Part shown: positions 26,202 to 36,404 of the stretch, one piece after another | Position numbering within the stretch: the first letter of the stretch is position 1 | How the letters are laid out: every line of letters starts with the position of its first letter | Assembly: GCA_028817435.1 (NCBI GenBank) | Contig: JAPPPQ010000049.1 | Span: 1-36,691 of the forward strand | Length of the DNA: 36,691 nt | Reading direction: 5' to 3' | From: Deltaproteobacteria bacterium | GTDB taxonomy: Bacteria > Myxococcota_A > UBA9160 > UBA6930 | Notes under the pieces: model-generated | Seen by the model: the letters and a program-made list of their open reading frames with translations, nothing else | What the model was told of the DNA's origin: nothing | Databases searched by the model: none | Program-made: the position numbers and the translations under genes

Positions 26202-27920
26202 ATGCAAAACGAGATCCTCATCAACGCCACGCCGGGCGAGACCCGGGTGGCGGTGCTCGAAAAGAAGCAATTCGTCGAATTCCACCTGGACCGGGCGCGC
26301 CAGCGCGGCGTGGCCAGCTCTGTGGTGAAGGGCCGGGTGTTGCGGGTGCTGCCGGGTATGCAGGCCGCCTTTGTGAATGTGGGGCTGGAAAAGGCCGCCT
26401 TTCTCTACGCCGGCGACTATGTGGAGAACATCGAGGCATTCGAAGGCGGCGACGATGGCCCCGGTCCCCGGCGGAGCCGCCGGGGCGACGCCCCCGCCAT
26501 TGAGAGCCTGCTGGAAGAGGGGCAGGAGATCGTGGTGCAGATCGCCAAAGAGCCCATCGGCAGCAAGGGCGCGCGCATCACCTCGCACATCTCCATTGCC
26601 GGGCGGCACCTGGTGCTCACGCCGTGGTCGCAGCGCGTCGGCATTTCGCGGCGCATCGGCGAAGGCCGCGAGCGCCAGCGGCTGCGCGAAACGGTGAACC
26701 GGCTGCGCCCGCAAGATCTCGGCTTCATCATCCGCACCGCCGGGGGCAATGTGCGCGAGGCCGACCTGGAAGCGGATATCAAGTATCTCACCAGCGTTTG
26801 GGACGATATTCAGATTGCCAAAGACCGCGTGCGCGCGCCGGCCGTCCTTTACGAAGAGCCCTCGCTGGCGCTGCGCGTGCTGCGCGACTTTGCCAACGGC
26901 GAAACCAAAAGCATCACCGTGGATTCCCCCGATGTGCACGCAGAAATGCAGAGCTTTGCCGAGCGCTTCATGGCCGAGCCCCGGCCCCGGCTGGTGCTGC
27001 ACCAAGGCCCCGAGCCCATCTTCGATCACTTCGGCGCAGAGACCATTTTGAACGCCAGCATTGAGCGCAAAGTGCCGCTGCCCAGCGGCGGCTCTCTGGT
27101 GGTGGACCAGAGCGAGGCGCTGACCGCCATTGATGTGAACACCGGCCGCTATGTGGGCAAGCGCGGTTTGGAAGAGACCGTGTTGCGCACCAACCTGGAA
27201 GCCGTGCGCGAAGTGGTGAACCAGCTTCGCATTCGCAACATCGGCGGGCTTATCATCATTGACCTGATAGACATGGACAGCGCCGAGAACCGCGAAAAGG
27301 TGAACCGCGCGCTGCAGGATGCCGTGCGCCGCGACAAGGCCCGCACCAACATTCTGAAGATTTCCGAGCTGGGCCTGGTGGAAATGACGCGCAAGCGCAC
27401 CCGCGAGAACCTGGTGCAGGCGCTGTGCGAACCCTGCGCCCATTGCGGCGGCAAGGGCTACCTGCTCTCTGACCAGAGCATGGCCCACAAAGTGCTGCGC
27501 GAGATTCGCCGCATTGCGCCCCGCCTGGGCGGCGGCCCGCTGGCCGCCACCCTGAACCACCGCGTAGCTGCACAACTGCTCGGCCCCGAAAAGAGCGGCC
27601 TCTCCCACCTGGAAGCCGAACTCGGCTTCCCCATCGAAGTGCGCGCCCGCACCGACCTGCACCAGGAACACTTCGAAATGAGCGCCGCCGACTCGGGCCG
27701 GGAAGACCGGACTCACCGCCCCCCCCTCGCCATCCCCTGGCTCCCCATCCCCAAAGACGAGAGCGAAGCGCCGCCCGAGGAGGCAGAGGCGGCCGTAGAA
27801 GAGTCTGCACCGCCCGCCGAGACTGAAGAGACCGCCGAGTCTGCTGAGTCTGCCGAGTCCGCCGAGTCCGCCGAAGCGCCCGCGCCGGACGCAGACGAAA
27901 CGCCCGCCACCGTCGCCTGA
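26202..27920 (+). CDS. rng: Ribonuclease E/G
   Basis: A 572-residue endoribonuclease of the RNase E/G family for rRNA and mRNA processing. An S1-like domain (VVKGRVLRVLPGMQAAFVNV) is followed by the 5'-sensor region (ISRRIG ... LGFIIRTAGG), the catalytic DNase I-like domain with metal aspartates in LTAIDVNTGRYVG and IIIDLIDM, and the zinc-link CEPCAHCGGKGY. The length and lack of a long scaffold tail fit the short RNase G-like type, although the last 60 residues are an acidic Glu/Ser/Ala repeat. The ATG at 26202 begins MQNEILINATPGETRVAV, the usual start; an upstream in-frame ATG at 26097 is less likely. It is divergent from selA across a 176-nt gap. Confidence 0.95.
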   Translation: MQNEILINATPGETRVAVLEKKQFVEFHLDRARQRGVASSVVKGRVLRVLPGMQAAFVNVGLEKAAFLYAGDYVENIEAFEGGDDGPGPRRSRRGDAPAIESLLEEGQEIVVQIAKEPIGSKGARITSHISIAGRHLVLTPWSQRVGISRRIGEGRERQRLRETVNRLRPQDLGFIIRTAGGNVREADLEADIKYLTSVWDDIQIAKDRVRAPAVLYEEPSLALRVLRDFANGETKSITVDSPDVHAEMQSFAERFMAEPRPRLVLHQGPEPIFDHFGAETILNASIERKVPLPSGGSLVVDQSEALTAIDVNTGRYVGKRGLEETVLRTNLEAVREVVNQLRIRNIGGLIIIDLIDMDSAENREKVNRALQDAVRRDKARTNILKISELGLVEMTRKRTRENLVQALCEPCAHCGGKGYLLSDQSMAHKVLREIRRIAPRLGGGPLAATLNHRVAAQLLGPEKSGLSHLEAELGFPIEVRARTDLHQEHFEMSAADSGREDRTHRPPLAIPWLPIPKDESEAPPEEAEAAVEESAPPAETEETAESAESAESAESAEAPAPDADETPATVA

Positions 27921-27929
27921 GCCGCCGCC

Positions 27930-28601
27930 CTACCCGCCCGCGCGCCGGAGAAGCTCGGCGATTTCCTTGTTGCCTATCTTCACCGCCTCATCCCGCGGCG
28001 TCTCGCCATCATTATCTCTCGCCCCCGCATCCGCGCCCGCGGCAAGCAGCACCTTCACCGCTTCCACATTGCCACTGGACGCAGCATCGTGTAGCGGCGT
28101 CGAGCCGCCCTTGGCCTTCCCATTCACATCCGCCCCCGCCGCAATCAACACCTTCACCACTTCCGCATTACCACCGGCCGCGGCCCAATGCAACGCCGTC
28201 ATCTCCTCTCCGTCCTTCACTTCCGATTCCGCGCCCGCTTCAAGCAGCACCTTCACCACTCCCACATGGCCATTGAAGGCGGCCAAACGCAGCGGCGTTC
28301 TGCCGTCCCTGCCCTTCGCCTCCACATCCGCCCCCGCGGAAATCAACACCTTCACCACATCCACATGGCCCCTGAGCGCAGCCCAATGCAGCGCCGTCCA
28401 GCCGCCGCTATCTCCCACCTGCAAACCCTGCCCCTCGGCAATCAACCCCTCAACCGCTTCCGCTCGGCCCTCGAAAGCAGCCCGATGCAACTGCGTAAGC
28501 CCCGCCCCGCCCTTCGCCCCCGGCTCCGCTTCCGCGGCAAGCCACGCCGCAGAAAGCGCAACGGCCAACAAGCCCGCAGCGAGTGTGTTTCGAGTCTTCA
28601 C
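27930..28601 (-). CDS. Exported ankyrin-repeat protein 1
   Basis: A 223-residue protein with an N-terminal signal peptide (KTRNTLAAGLLAVALSAAWLAAEAE, cleavage likely at AEA-E) and about six ankyrin repeats. Clear units are GWTALHWAALRGHVDVVKVL, GRTPLRLAAFNGHVGVVKVL and GSTPLHDAASSGNVEAVKVL, ending in the C-cap IAELLRRAGG. It should reside in the periplasm or outside the cell and bind another protein; the partner is unknown. The start is GTG at 28601. It is convergent with RNase E/G, with stops 9 nt apart, and is the downstream twin of the next ankyrin gene, whose C-terminus and flanking DNA are nearly the same. Confidence 0.9.
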   Translation of the reverse strand: MKTRNTLAAGLLAVALSAAWLAAEAEPGAKGGAGLTQLHRAAFEGRAEAVEGLIAEGQGLQVGDSGGWTALHWAALRGHVDVVKVLISAGADVEAKGRDGRTPLRLAAFNGHVGVVKVLLEAGAESEVKDGEEMTALHWAAAGGNAEVVKVLIAAGADVNGKAKGGSTPLHDAASSGNVEAVKVLLAAGADAGARDNDGETPRDEAVKIGNKEIAELLRRAGG

Positions 28602-28646
28602 AAGCAGCCCATCCTAGCCCACCCACCCCCGCCTGATAGCAAGACG

Positions 28647-29171
28647 CTACCCGCCCGCGCGCTGGAGAAGCTCGGCAATATCCATGCGCCCCACCTGCTC
28701 GGCCACATCCCGCAGCGTCTCACCACTCCTGAACCTCGCCCTCGGATCCGCCCCCGCTTCAAGCAGCATCTCGACCACTTCCGCATGGCCCTTCAGCACC
28801 GCCCAATGCAACGGCCGCCTGTCCTCCTCGCCCTTCGCATTTGCATCCGCGCCCGCTTCGAGCAGCACCTTAACCACCGCTGCATGGCCATCGAACACAG
28901 CCATCGGCAGCGGCGTCCAGCCATTCCTCTCCCGCGCTCTCACATCCGCCCCCGCCGCAATCAACACTTCCGCCACTTCCACATAGCCCCCCGCCGCCGC
29001 AAAATGCAACGGCGTCCACCCATCCCCATCCCCCGCCCCCACATCCGCCCCCGCGGCAATCAGCGCCCTGACCTCTTCCACATCCCCCGTGCCCGCCGCC
29101 CTATGCAACGGCGCCTGACTCTCTTGCACGGCGCACGCCACAAACAACACCGCAACAGCCAAGCAAACCAC
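28647..29171 (-). CDS. Exported ankyrin-repeat lipoprotein-like protein 2
   Basis: A 174-residue protein if started at GTG 29171. It has a short hydrophobic signal VVCLAVAVLFVAC, whose Cys could be lipidated, then about five ankyrin repeats (GWTPLHFAAAGGYVEVAEVL, DRRPLHWAVLKGHAEVVEML), ending IAELLQRAGG like its neighbour. A longer frame to 29411 exists, but that part contains non-conserved sequence and the remnant of another ankyrin gene. Only 45 nt separate it from the first ankyrin gene. A tandem duplication with divergence is the simplest explanation. Confidence 0.82.
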   Translation of the reverse strand: MVCLAVAVLFVACAVQESQAPLHRAAGTGDVEEVRALIAAGADVGAGDGDGWTPLHFAAAGGYVEVAEVLIAAGADVRARERNGWTPLPMAVFDGHAAVVKVLLEAGADANAKGEEDRRPLHWAVLKGHAEVVEMLLEAGADPRARFRSGETLRDVAEQVGRMDIAELLQRAGG

Positions 29172-29234
29172 CCCACCCCCGCCGCCTGATAGCGGGATTT
29201 TCCGGGACTCTCCGGGATTCACCGGGATACTGTT

Positions 29235-29263
29235 CGCCCGCACGCCGGAGAAGCCTGGCGATT
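29235..29263 (-). pseudogene. Remnant of the 3' end of a third ankyrin gene
   Basis: These 29 bases match the last codons of ankyrin gene 1 (27935-27963) at 26 of 29 positions and align with gene 2 at 28652-28680. They would encode the terminal helix ELLRRAG, but the frame is broken and nothing ankyrin-like continues upstream. The same spacer motif cctgatagc precedes the end of gene 2 (28632-28640) and this remnant (29185-29193), as expected of a tandem array. Confidence 0.6.
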
Positions 29264-29426
29264 CGACATGGTTTTCTCCCTTGCTCCCAAGGGGCAGCAC
29301 TTCGGGCGGGGGCGGGCGGGTCGGCATCTTCCACCGGAGGGGGAGATTATACCCACCCACCGGGCTTGGCGGGGCAAGGCGGCCCCAGCGGCCCGCCTCC
29401 GCCGCTCGCACCCCCGTGATGGGGGG

Positions 29427-29454
29427 TTGACGGGGCGGGGGGATGGCCGATACT
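29427..29454 (+). promoter_or_regulatory. Candidate sigma-70 promoter for rplU-rpmA-obgE
   Basis: TTGACG (29427-29432) and GATACT (29449-29454) with a 16-nt spacer, about 58 nt before the rplU start. The -35 element matches five of six consensus bases and the -10 four of six. Position and orientation fit the ribosomal protein operon. Confidence 0.5.
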
Positions 29455-29511
29455 GGGCGGCCTTGTGGGCTGGCGCGGGGTGGGGCGCGGGCCGGAGGGG
29501 AGCGAGGGCTT

Positions 29512-29826
29512 GTGAGTTACGCGGTGGTTCGCAGTGGGGGGAAGCAGGTGCGGGTGCATCCGGGCCAGGCGGTGCGGGTGGAGCGGCTGGCCGGCGAGGT
29601 GGGCGACGCCATTACCTTTGACGAGGTGCTGCTGGTGGGCGGCGATGGCGCGCCGCGCATTGGCACTCCGCTGGTCCAGGGCGCATCGGTGCGCGGCGTC
29701 ATTACGGCGCAGGCGCGCTGGCCCAAAATCACCGTCTTCAAGATGAAGCGGCGCAAGAACTACCGCAGCAAGAACGGACACCGGCAGCACTACACCGAAG
29801 TGCGGGTAGATTCCATCGAAGGCTGA
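29512..29826 (+). CDS. rplU: 50S ribosomal protein L21
   Basis: A 104-residue protein with the L21 pattern: [18 protein letters not shown] at the N-terminus, [13 protein letters not shown] in the middle and [20 protein letters not shown] near the end, which contacts 23S rRNA. The GTG at 29512 is preceded by the purine-rich GGAGGGGAGCGAGGG. An upstream ATG at 29443 would add 23 unconserved residues. It opens the rplU-rpmA-obgE-proBA-nadD-rsfS-gpmI cluster. Confidence 0.96.
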   Translation: MSYAVVRSGGKQVRVHPGQAVRVERLAGEVGDAITFDEVLLVGGDGAPRIGTPLVQGASVRGVITAQARWPKITVFKMKRRKNYRSKNGHRQHYTEVRVDSIEG

Positions 29827-29850
29827 AGCGCGGCAGCGCGGAGGAACCAA

Positions 29851-30108
29851 ATGGCGCACAAGAAGGGACAGGGCAGCTCGCGCAATGGCCGCGATTCCAA
29901 CGCACAGCGGCGGGGCGTCAAGCGCTTTGGCGGCGAGCGGGTGCGCGCCGGCAACATTCTGGTGCGGCAACTGGGCACGAAGATTCACCCCGGCATGAAT
30001 GTCGGCTGCGGCAGGGATTACACGCTCTTTGCCCTGGTAGATGGCGTGGTGCACTACGGCATGTCCAAGGGCCGCCGCGTGGCGCGCGTTCAGGCCAGCG
30101 GGCAATAG
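29851..30108 (+). CDS. rpmA: 50S ribosomal protein L27
   Basis: An 85-residue protein with the typical [20 protein letters not shown] beginning, whose tail reaches the peptidyl-transferase centre, and [20 protein letters not shown] stands 5 nt before the ATG. It lacks the cleavable N-terminal extension seen in Firmicutes. It lies 24 nt after rplU. Confidence 0.97.
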   Translation: MAHKKGQGSSRNGRDSNAQRRGVKRFGGERVRAGNILVRQLGTKIHPGMNVGCGRDYTLFALVDGVVHYGMSKGRRVARVQASGQ

Positions 30109-32441
<2,333 letters not shown>

Positions 32442-32449
32442 GAGGCGAG

Positions 32450-33715
32450 GTGGTAGAACAGCGCATTGCAGAACTGGCGCAGCGCGCGCGCAACGCCTCT
32501 CACAGCGTGGCCGAACTGAGCGGCGCGCAAAAGGATGCCTGGCTGCTGCGCGCGGCAGAGCGTTTGGAAAAGTCGCGCGAAGAGATTTTGCAGGCGAACC
32601 GCGCAGATTTGCGCGAGGCAGAAACCGCCGCGTCTTCTGGTTCCGGGCTGGCCGCGCCCATGCTGCGCCGCCTGCAGCTCGAAGGCAAGTGGCGCGATAT
32701 GCTGGACGGCTTGCGGCAGGTGGCGGCGCTGCCGGATCCCGTGGGCGAAATCAGCGAGCTGCGCGTCCGCCCCAACGGCTTGCGCGTGGGGCGTATGCGC
32801 ATTCCCCTGGGCGTGGTGGCGATGATTTACGAAAGCCGCCCGAATGTGACGGTGGACGCGGCGGCGCTGTGCGTGAAGGCGGGCAACGCGGTGGTGTTGC
32901 GCGGCGGCTCGGAGAGCCTGCGCAGCAACCTGGCGCTGGGCGAAGTGCTGCGCGCGGCGGCGGAAGACTGCGGCGTGCCCGCCGACGCCATTGGCCTGGT
33001 GCCCACTGCCGACCGCAGCGCGGTAGATTGCCTGCTGAAGCAGAGCCGCAACATTGATCTGCTCATTCCGCGCGGTGGCCCCGGCCTGGTGCGCAAGGTG
33101 CGCGCAGAATCCGAGATTCCGGTAATCGCCCATGATGCCGGGGTGTGCCACATTTTTGTAGATGCCAGCGCCGAAGCCGAACTGGCCGCGGCCATTGTGC
33201 GCGATTCGAAGATTTGCCAAATGGCCGTGTGCAACGGCGTCGAGACCATTTTGTTTCACGAGGCCGCGGCGCAAACGGCGCTGCCCCATGTGCTTTCGGT
33301 GCTGCACAAAGAGGGCGTGGAGATTCGCGGCTGCCCGCGCACCCGCGCGCTGTTTCCCCAGGCAAAGCCCGCCGCAGAAGCAGATTGGAGCGAGGAATAC
33401 CTGGCCGAAATTGTGGCGGTGCGCGTGCTGCCCAACCTGGATGCCGCGGTTTCGCATGTGCAGCAATACGGCAGCGACCACACCGACATCATCATCACCG
33501 CAAACTACGAAAGCGCGCAGGCTTGGCTCCGCCGGGTGAATTCCTCGACGGTGGGCGTCAACTGCTCCACCGCTTTTGCCGATGGCCACCGCCTGGGGTT
33601 GGGCGCAGAGATTGGAATTTCCAACACCAAGCTGCACTGCTTCGGCCCCATGGGCCTGGAAGGGCTCACCACCCGCAAGTTTGTGCTCTACGGAGACGGC
33701 CAGCTCCGCGAATGA
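32450..33715 (+). CDS. proA: Gamma-glutamyl phosphate reductase ProA
   Basis: A 421-residue NADPH-dependent aldehyde-dehydrogenase-like enzyme that reduces glutamyl 5-phosphate to the semialdehyde. Landmarks are RIPLGVVAMIYESRPNVTVD, VVLRGGSES, LLIPRGGPGLV, the catalytic Cys261 in VCNGVET, and the C-terminal LGLGAEIGISNTKLH. The start is GTG at 32450, with GGAGGCGAG just upstream, 8 nt after the proB stop. The 3' end overlaps nadD by 4 nt. Confidence 0.97.
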   Translation: MVEQRIAELAQRARNASHSVAELSGAQKDAWLLRAAERLEKSREEILQANRADLREAETAASSGSGLAAPMLRRLQLEGKWRDMLDGLRQVAALPDPVGEISELRVRPNGLRVGRMRIPLGVVAMIYESRPNVTVDAAALCVKAGNAVVLRGGSESLRSNLALGEVLRAAAEDCGVPADAIGLVPTADRSAVDCLLKQSRNIDLLIPRGGPGLVRKVRAESEIPVIAHDAGVCHIFVDASAEAELAAAIVRDSKICQMAVCNGVETILFHEAAAQTALPHVLSVLHKEGVEIRGCPRTRALFPQAKPAAEADWSEEYLAEIVAVRVLPNLDAAVSHVQQYGSDHTDIIITANYESAQAWLRRVNSSTVGVNCSTAFADGHRLGLGAEIGISNTKLHCFGPMGLEGLTTRKFVLYGDGQLRE

Positions 33716-34398
33716 CTTTGGCGCGCGCGGGCACGGGTTTCTTCGGCGGCGCATTTGATCCGGTTCACCGGGGTCACTTGCAGGCCGCCGCGGCGCTGCG
33801 CGGCCGTTTGGGGCTGCAGAAGTTGTGGCTGTTGCCCTGCGCCGAATCGCCCTTCCCCCGCCGCACTGGCGAACCGCCGCCCGCGCCGGCAAAGTTGCGG
33901 CTGCAATGGCTGCGGCAGGCTACGCAGCAGCGCAGCGGACTCGGCGCTTGCGGTCTGGAGCTGGAGCGCGGCGGCCCCTCTTACACCGTGGATACCATGC
34001 GCATTTTGCGCGAGCGCCTGGGCGCGCCGCCGGTGTTTGCCGTGGGCAGCGACGCCTTCGCCGCAATTGCAAAATGGCGCGAACCCCGCGCGCTGCTGGG
34101 CCTGTGCAACATCGCCGTGTTGTCGCGCCCGGCGCGGGGGGCGGCGCGCGGGCTGGCCGAATGCCTCTCTGCAGAACTGGCGCGGGATTTCGAGTTTGCC
34201 GCGGGCGGTGAGCAGGCCCGCCACCGCAGCGCCGGCACCTGGCTGCGGCGCATTGCCATTGCCCCGCTGGATATTTCCTCCACACAGGTGCGCCGCCGCA
34301 TTCGCCGGGGCGAGCCGGTGCGCTGCCTGCTGCCCGCCGCGGTGGCCGACGCCGTGCTGGCCAGCGGCCACTATGCGCGCGCGCGGGAACCGGCGTGA
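33712..34398 (+). CDS. nadD: Nicotinate-nucleotide adenylyltransferase NadD
   Basis: A 228-residue nucleotidyltransferase that makes nicotinic acid adenine dinucleotide. The N-terminal GFFGGAFDPVHRGHL holds the HxGH motif, and the C-terminal DISSTQVRRRI is the ISSTxxR motif. GGPSYTVDT and VGSDAF are also family-like. The ATG at 33712 overlaps the proA stop by 4 nt. The position between proA and rsfS matches related genomes. Confidence 0.95.
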   Translation: MTLARAGTGFFGGAFDPVHRGHLQAAAALRGRLGLQKLWLLPCAESPFPRRTGEPPPAPAKLRLQWLRQATQQRSGLGACGLELERGGPSYTVDTMRILRERLGAPPVFAVGSDAFAAIAKWREPRALLGLCNIAVLSRPARGAARGLAECLSAELARDFEFAAGGEQARHRSAGTWLRRIAIAPLDISSTQVRRRIRRGEPVRCLLPAAVADAVLASGHYARAREPA

Positions 34399-34844
34399 GC
34401 GCCGAAGAGCCGCGCCGCGCAGGGGAGCAGGCCGCGCCGCCCGTCCGCGCCGAACGCAACGGCCGGGCAGAGCGCGCCGCGCTGGCGGGCTGGATTGCCG
34501 AGGCGGTGCTGGAGCGCAAGGCCGAGCAGGTGGTGGCGCTGGATGTGGGCGAGTTGACGGCGGTGGCGGATGTCTTTGTGCTGGCTTCGGGCACTTCGGA
34601 TCGCCATGTGCGCGCGCTGGCCGATGCCGCTATCGAAGCCGCCAAACGGCGCGGACTCAAAGCGCTGGGCGTCGAGGGCTACGAGGAGGGCCGCTGGGTG
34701 CTGATTGATTTGAACGAGGCGGTGGTGCACCTGTTCAGCCAGGCGGCGCGCGAACACTACGATTTGGATCGGCTGTGGAGCGACGCGCCCCGGCTGAATG
34801 CGGGCGCGGGCGCGGCAAACGCCGGGCCGGAGGCGAAGCCGTGA
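34395..34844 (+). CDS. rsfS: Ribosome silencing factor RsfS
   Basis: A 149-residue protein of the RsfS/Iojap family, which binds L14 and blocks subunit joining in poor conditions. The core AEQVVALDVGELTAVADVFVLASGTSDRHVRALADA and the C-terminal VEGYEEGRWVLIDLNEAVVHLF are diagnostic. Both ends carry unconserved Ala/Arg-rich tails. The start is GTG at 34395 (GTGA overlap with nadD), and gpmI starts in the same way at its end. Confidence 0.94.
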   Translation: MSAEEPRRAGEQAAPPVRAERNGRAERAALAGWIAEAVLERKAEQVVALDVGELTAVADVFVLASGTSDRHVRALADAAIEAAKRRGLKALGVEGYEEGRWVLIDLNEAVVHLFSQAAREHYDLDRLWSDAPRLNAGAGAANAGPEAKP

Positions 34845-36403
34845 GCGCCGCGCGCGGCCCGCTGCTGCTGGTGATTCTCGACGGCTTCGGTTTGGGCGAC
34901 GGCGGCGAATCCGACGCCATCGCGCTGGCGCGCACGCCTTTTTTCGACGGCGCACGCGCCCGCTGGCCCCAGGCGCAGATCGAAACCAGCGGCGCGGCGG
35001 TGGGTTTGCCCCCCGGACAAATGGGCAACTCTGAAGTGGGGCATATGACTCTGGGCGCGGGGCGCGTGCTGGAGCAGGACATGACGCGCATCCACCGAAT
35101 GCTGGCAGCGGGCGAGGAAGCGCCCGCGCTGCGCGGCGCTTTTCGCGCGGTGCAACAGAGCGGCGGGCGCTTGCACCTGATGGGCCTGCTTTCCGACGGC
35201 GGTGTGCACTCGCACATTTCGCACCTGGAAGCGCTGCTGGCGCAGTGCGCGCGGCTCGGCGTGCGCCCGCTGCTGCACGCATTTCTGGACGGCCGCGATA
35301 CGCCGCCGCGCTCGGCGCAGCGCTATCTGCAACGGCTGCGCCCTGCCCTGGAAGCCTGCGGCGGGCAAATCGCCAGCATTGCGGGGCGCTACTGGGCCAT
35401 GGACCGCGATTCGCGCTGGGAGCGCGTGCAGCGCGCCTGCAATGCCATTATCGGCCGGGCGCAGCACGCGCCCAATGCGCCCGCCGCGCCAGACGCGCTC
35501 GACGCGCTGCAGCAGAGCTACGCGGCGGACCGCAGCGACGAGTTCGTGGAGCCCGCGCGCATTGCAAATGCACCGCCGCTTGCGGACGGCGACGCCGTCA
35601 TCTTCTTCAACTTCCGCGCAGACCGCGCGCGCCAGCTTACCGCGCTGCTTTCGGGGCGCTGCCCGGAGCGCTGGCGCGAAGCGCTGCCGCAGCACCGCCC
35701 GCCCGAACTCGCCGCCTTTGTCTGCTTCACCGAGTTCGACGCCGCTTTCAATTTGCCCGTGGCATTTCCCGCCGCACTGCCGCCGCGCATTCTCGGCGAG
35801 GTAATTGCCGAAGCGGGCCTTTCGCAATTGCGCGTGGCCGAAACCGAGAAATACGCCCATGTCACTTTCTTCTTCAACTGCGGGCGCGAGACGCCCTTTG
35901 CCAAAGAGCAGCGCGTGCTGGTGCCCTCTCCCCGCGAAGTCGCCACCTACGATCAGCGCCCGGAGATGAGCGCCCCCGCGGTAACCGATGCATTGCTCGC
36001 AGCGCTCGCGCCGCCGCCGCCGCAAAGCGCGCCCCGCTTCGCGCTGCTCAACTACGCCAACCCCGATATGCTCGGCCACACCGGCGTGCTTTCTGCCGCG
36101 GTGCGCGCCGTGGAAGTGGTAGATGCCTGCCTGGCCCAAGCCGCCCGCGCCGTGCTTGCACAGGGCGGCGAGCTTTTGATCACCGCCGACCACGGCAACT
36201 GCGAACAAATGCTCGACCCGCAGAGCGGCCAACCCCACACCGCCCACACCACCAACCCCGTCCCGCTGTGGTGGGCGACGCAAAACCCCGCGGGCCGCAC
36301 ACTCAATGACGGCGGCCTCGCCGACATCGCCCCCACGGTTCTGGAACTGCTCGAGCTCCCCGTTCCCGGCGAAATGACCGGCCGGAGCTTGCTGGCCCGC
36401 TAG
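34841..36403 (+). CDS. gpmI: 2,3-bisphosphoglycerate-independent phosphoglycerate mutase
   Basis: A 520-residue Mn-dependent enzyme that interconverts 3- and 2-phosphoglycerate. Metal and catalytic residues are visible: Asp14 (LVILDGFG), Ser64 in MGNSEVGHMTLGAGR, the FLDGRDTPPRSA loop, FFNFRADRARQL, NYANPDMLGHTG and ITADHGNCEQM. The length is close to the usual 510-515. The start is GTG at 34841, overlapping the rsfS stop by 4 nt. It is the last gene of the cluster and is convergent with the barrel gene, with stops 1 nt apart. Confidence 0.97.
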   Translation: MSAARGPLLLVILDGFGLGDGGESDAIALARTPFFDGARARWPQAQIETSGAAVGLPPGQMGNSEVGHMTLGAGRVLEQDMTRIHRMLAAGEEAPALRGAFRAVQQSGGRLHLMGLLSDGGVHSHISHLEALLAQCARLGVRPLLHAFLDGRDTPPRSAQRYLQRLRPALEACGGQIASIAGRYWAMDRDSRWERVQRACNAIIGRAQHAPNAPAAPDALDALQQSYAADRSDEFVEPARIANAPPLADGDAVIFFNFRADRARQLTALLSGRCPERWREALPQHRPPELAAFVCFTEFDAAFNLPVAFPAALPPRILGEVIAEAGLSQLRVAETEKYAHVTFFFNCGRETPFAKEQRVLVPSPREVATYDQRPEMSAPAVTDALLAALAPPPPQSAPRFALLNYANPDMLGHTGVLSAAVRAVEVVDACLAQAARAVLAQGGELLITADHGNCEQMLDPQSGQPHTAHTTNPVPLWWATQNPAGRTLNDGGLADIAPTVLELLELPVPGEMTGRSLLAR

Positions 36404-36404
36404 C

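Larger units (their letters stand above)
29172..29511. other. 340-nt intergenic region between ankyrin gene 2 and rplU
   Basis: The only gene-free stretch over 300 nt. It holds a short remnant of a third ankyrin gene end (29235-29263), a run of CCGGGA-like repeats at about 29193-29228, G/C-rich segments with imperfect hairpins, and a good sigma-70 promoter candidate for rplU (29427-29454). No tRNA or clear riboswitch was seen. Confidence 0.6.

Noticed and set aside
27960-29120. CRISPR-like regular repetition
   Set aside because: The 33-codon period (about 99 bp) is the ankyrin repeat itself, coding throughout and too diverged for CRISPR repeats.
29172-29411. Longer ankyrin protein 2 starting far upstream
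   Set aside because: The extra segment contains a broken ankyrin remnant and no domain. The hydrophobic signal begins at the GTG at 29171.
29270-29425. Possible tRNA or structured leader upstream of rplU
   Set aside because: Only short imperfect G/C hairpins are seen; there is no cloverleaf, TPsiC-like arm or CCA end.
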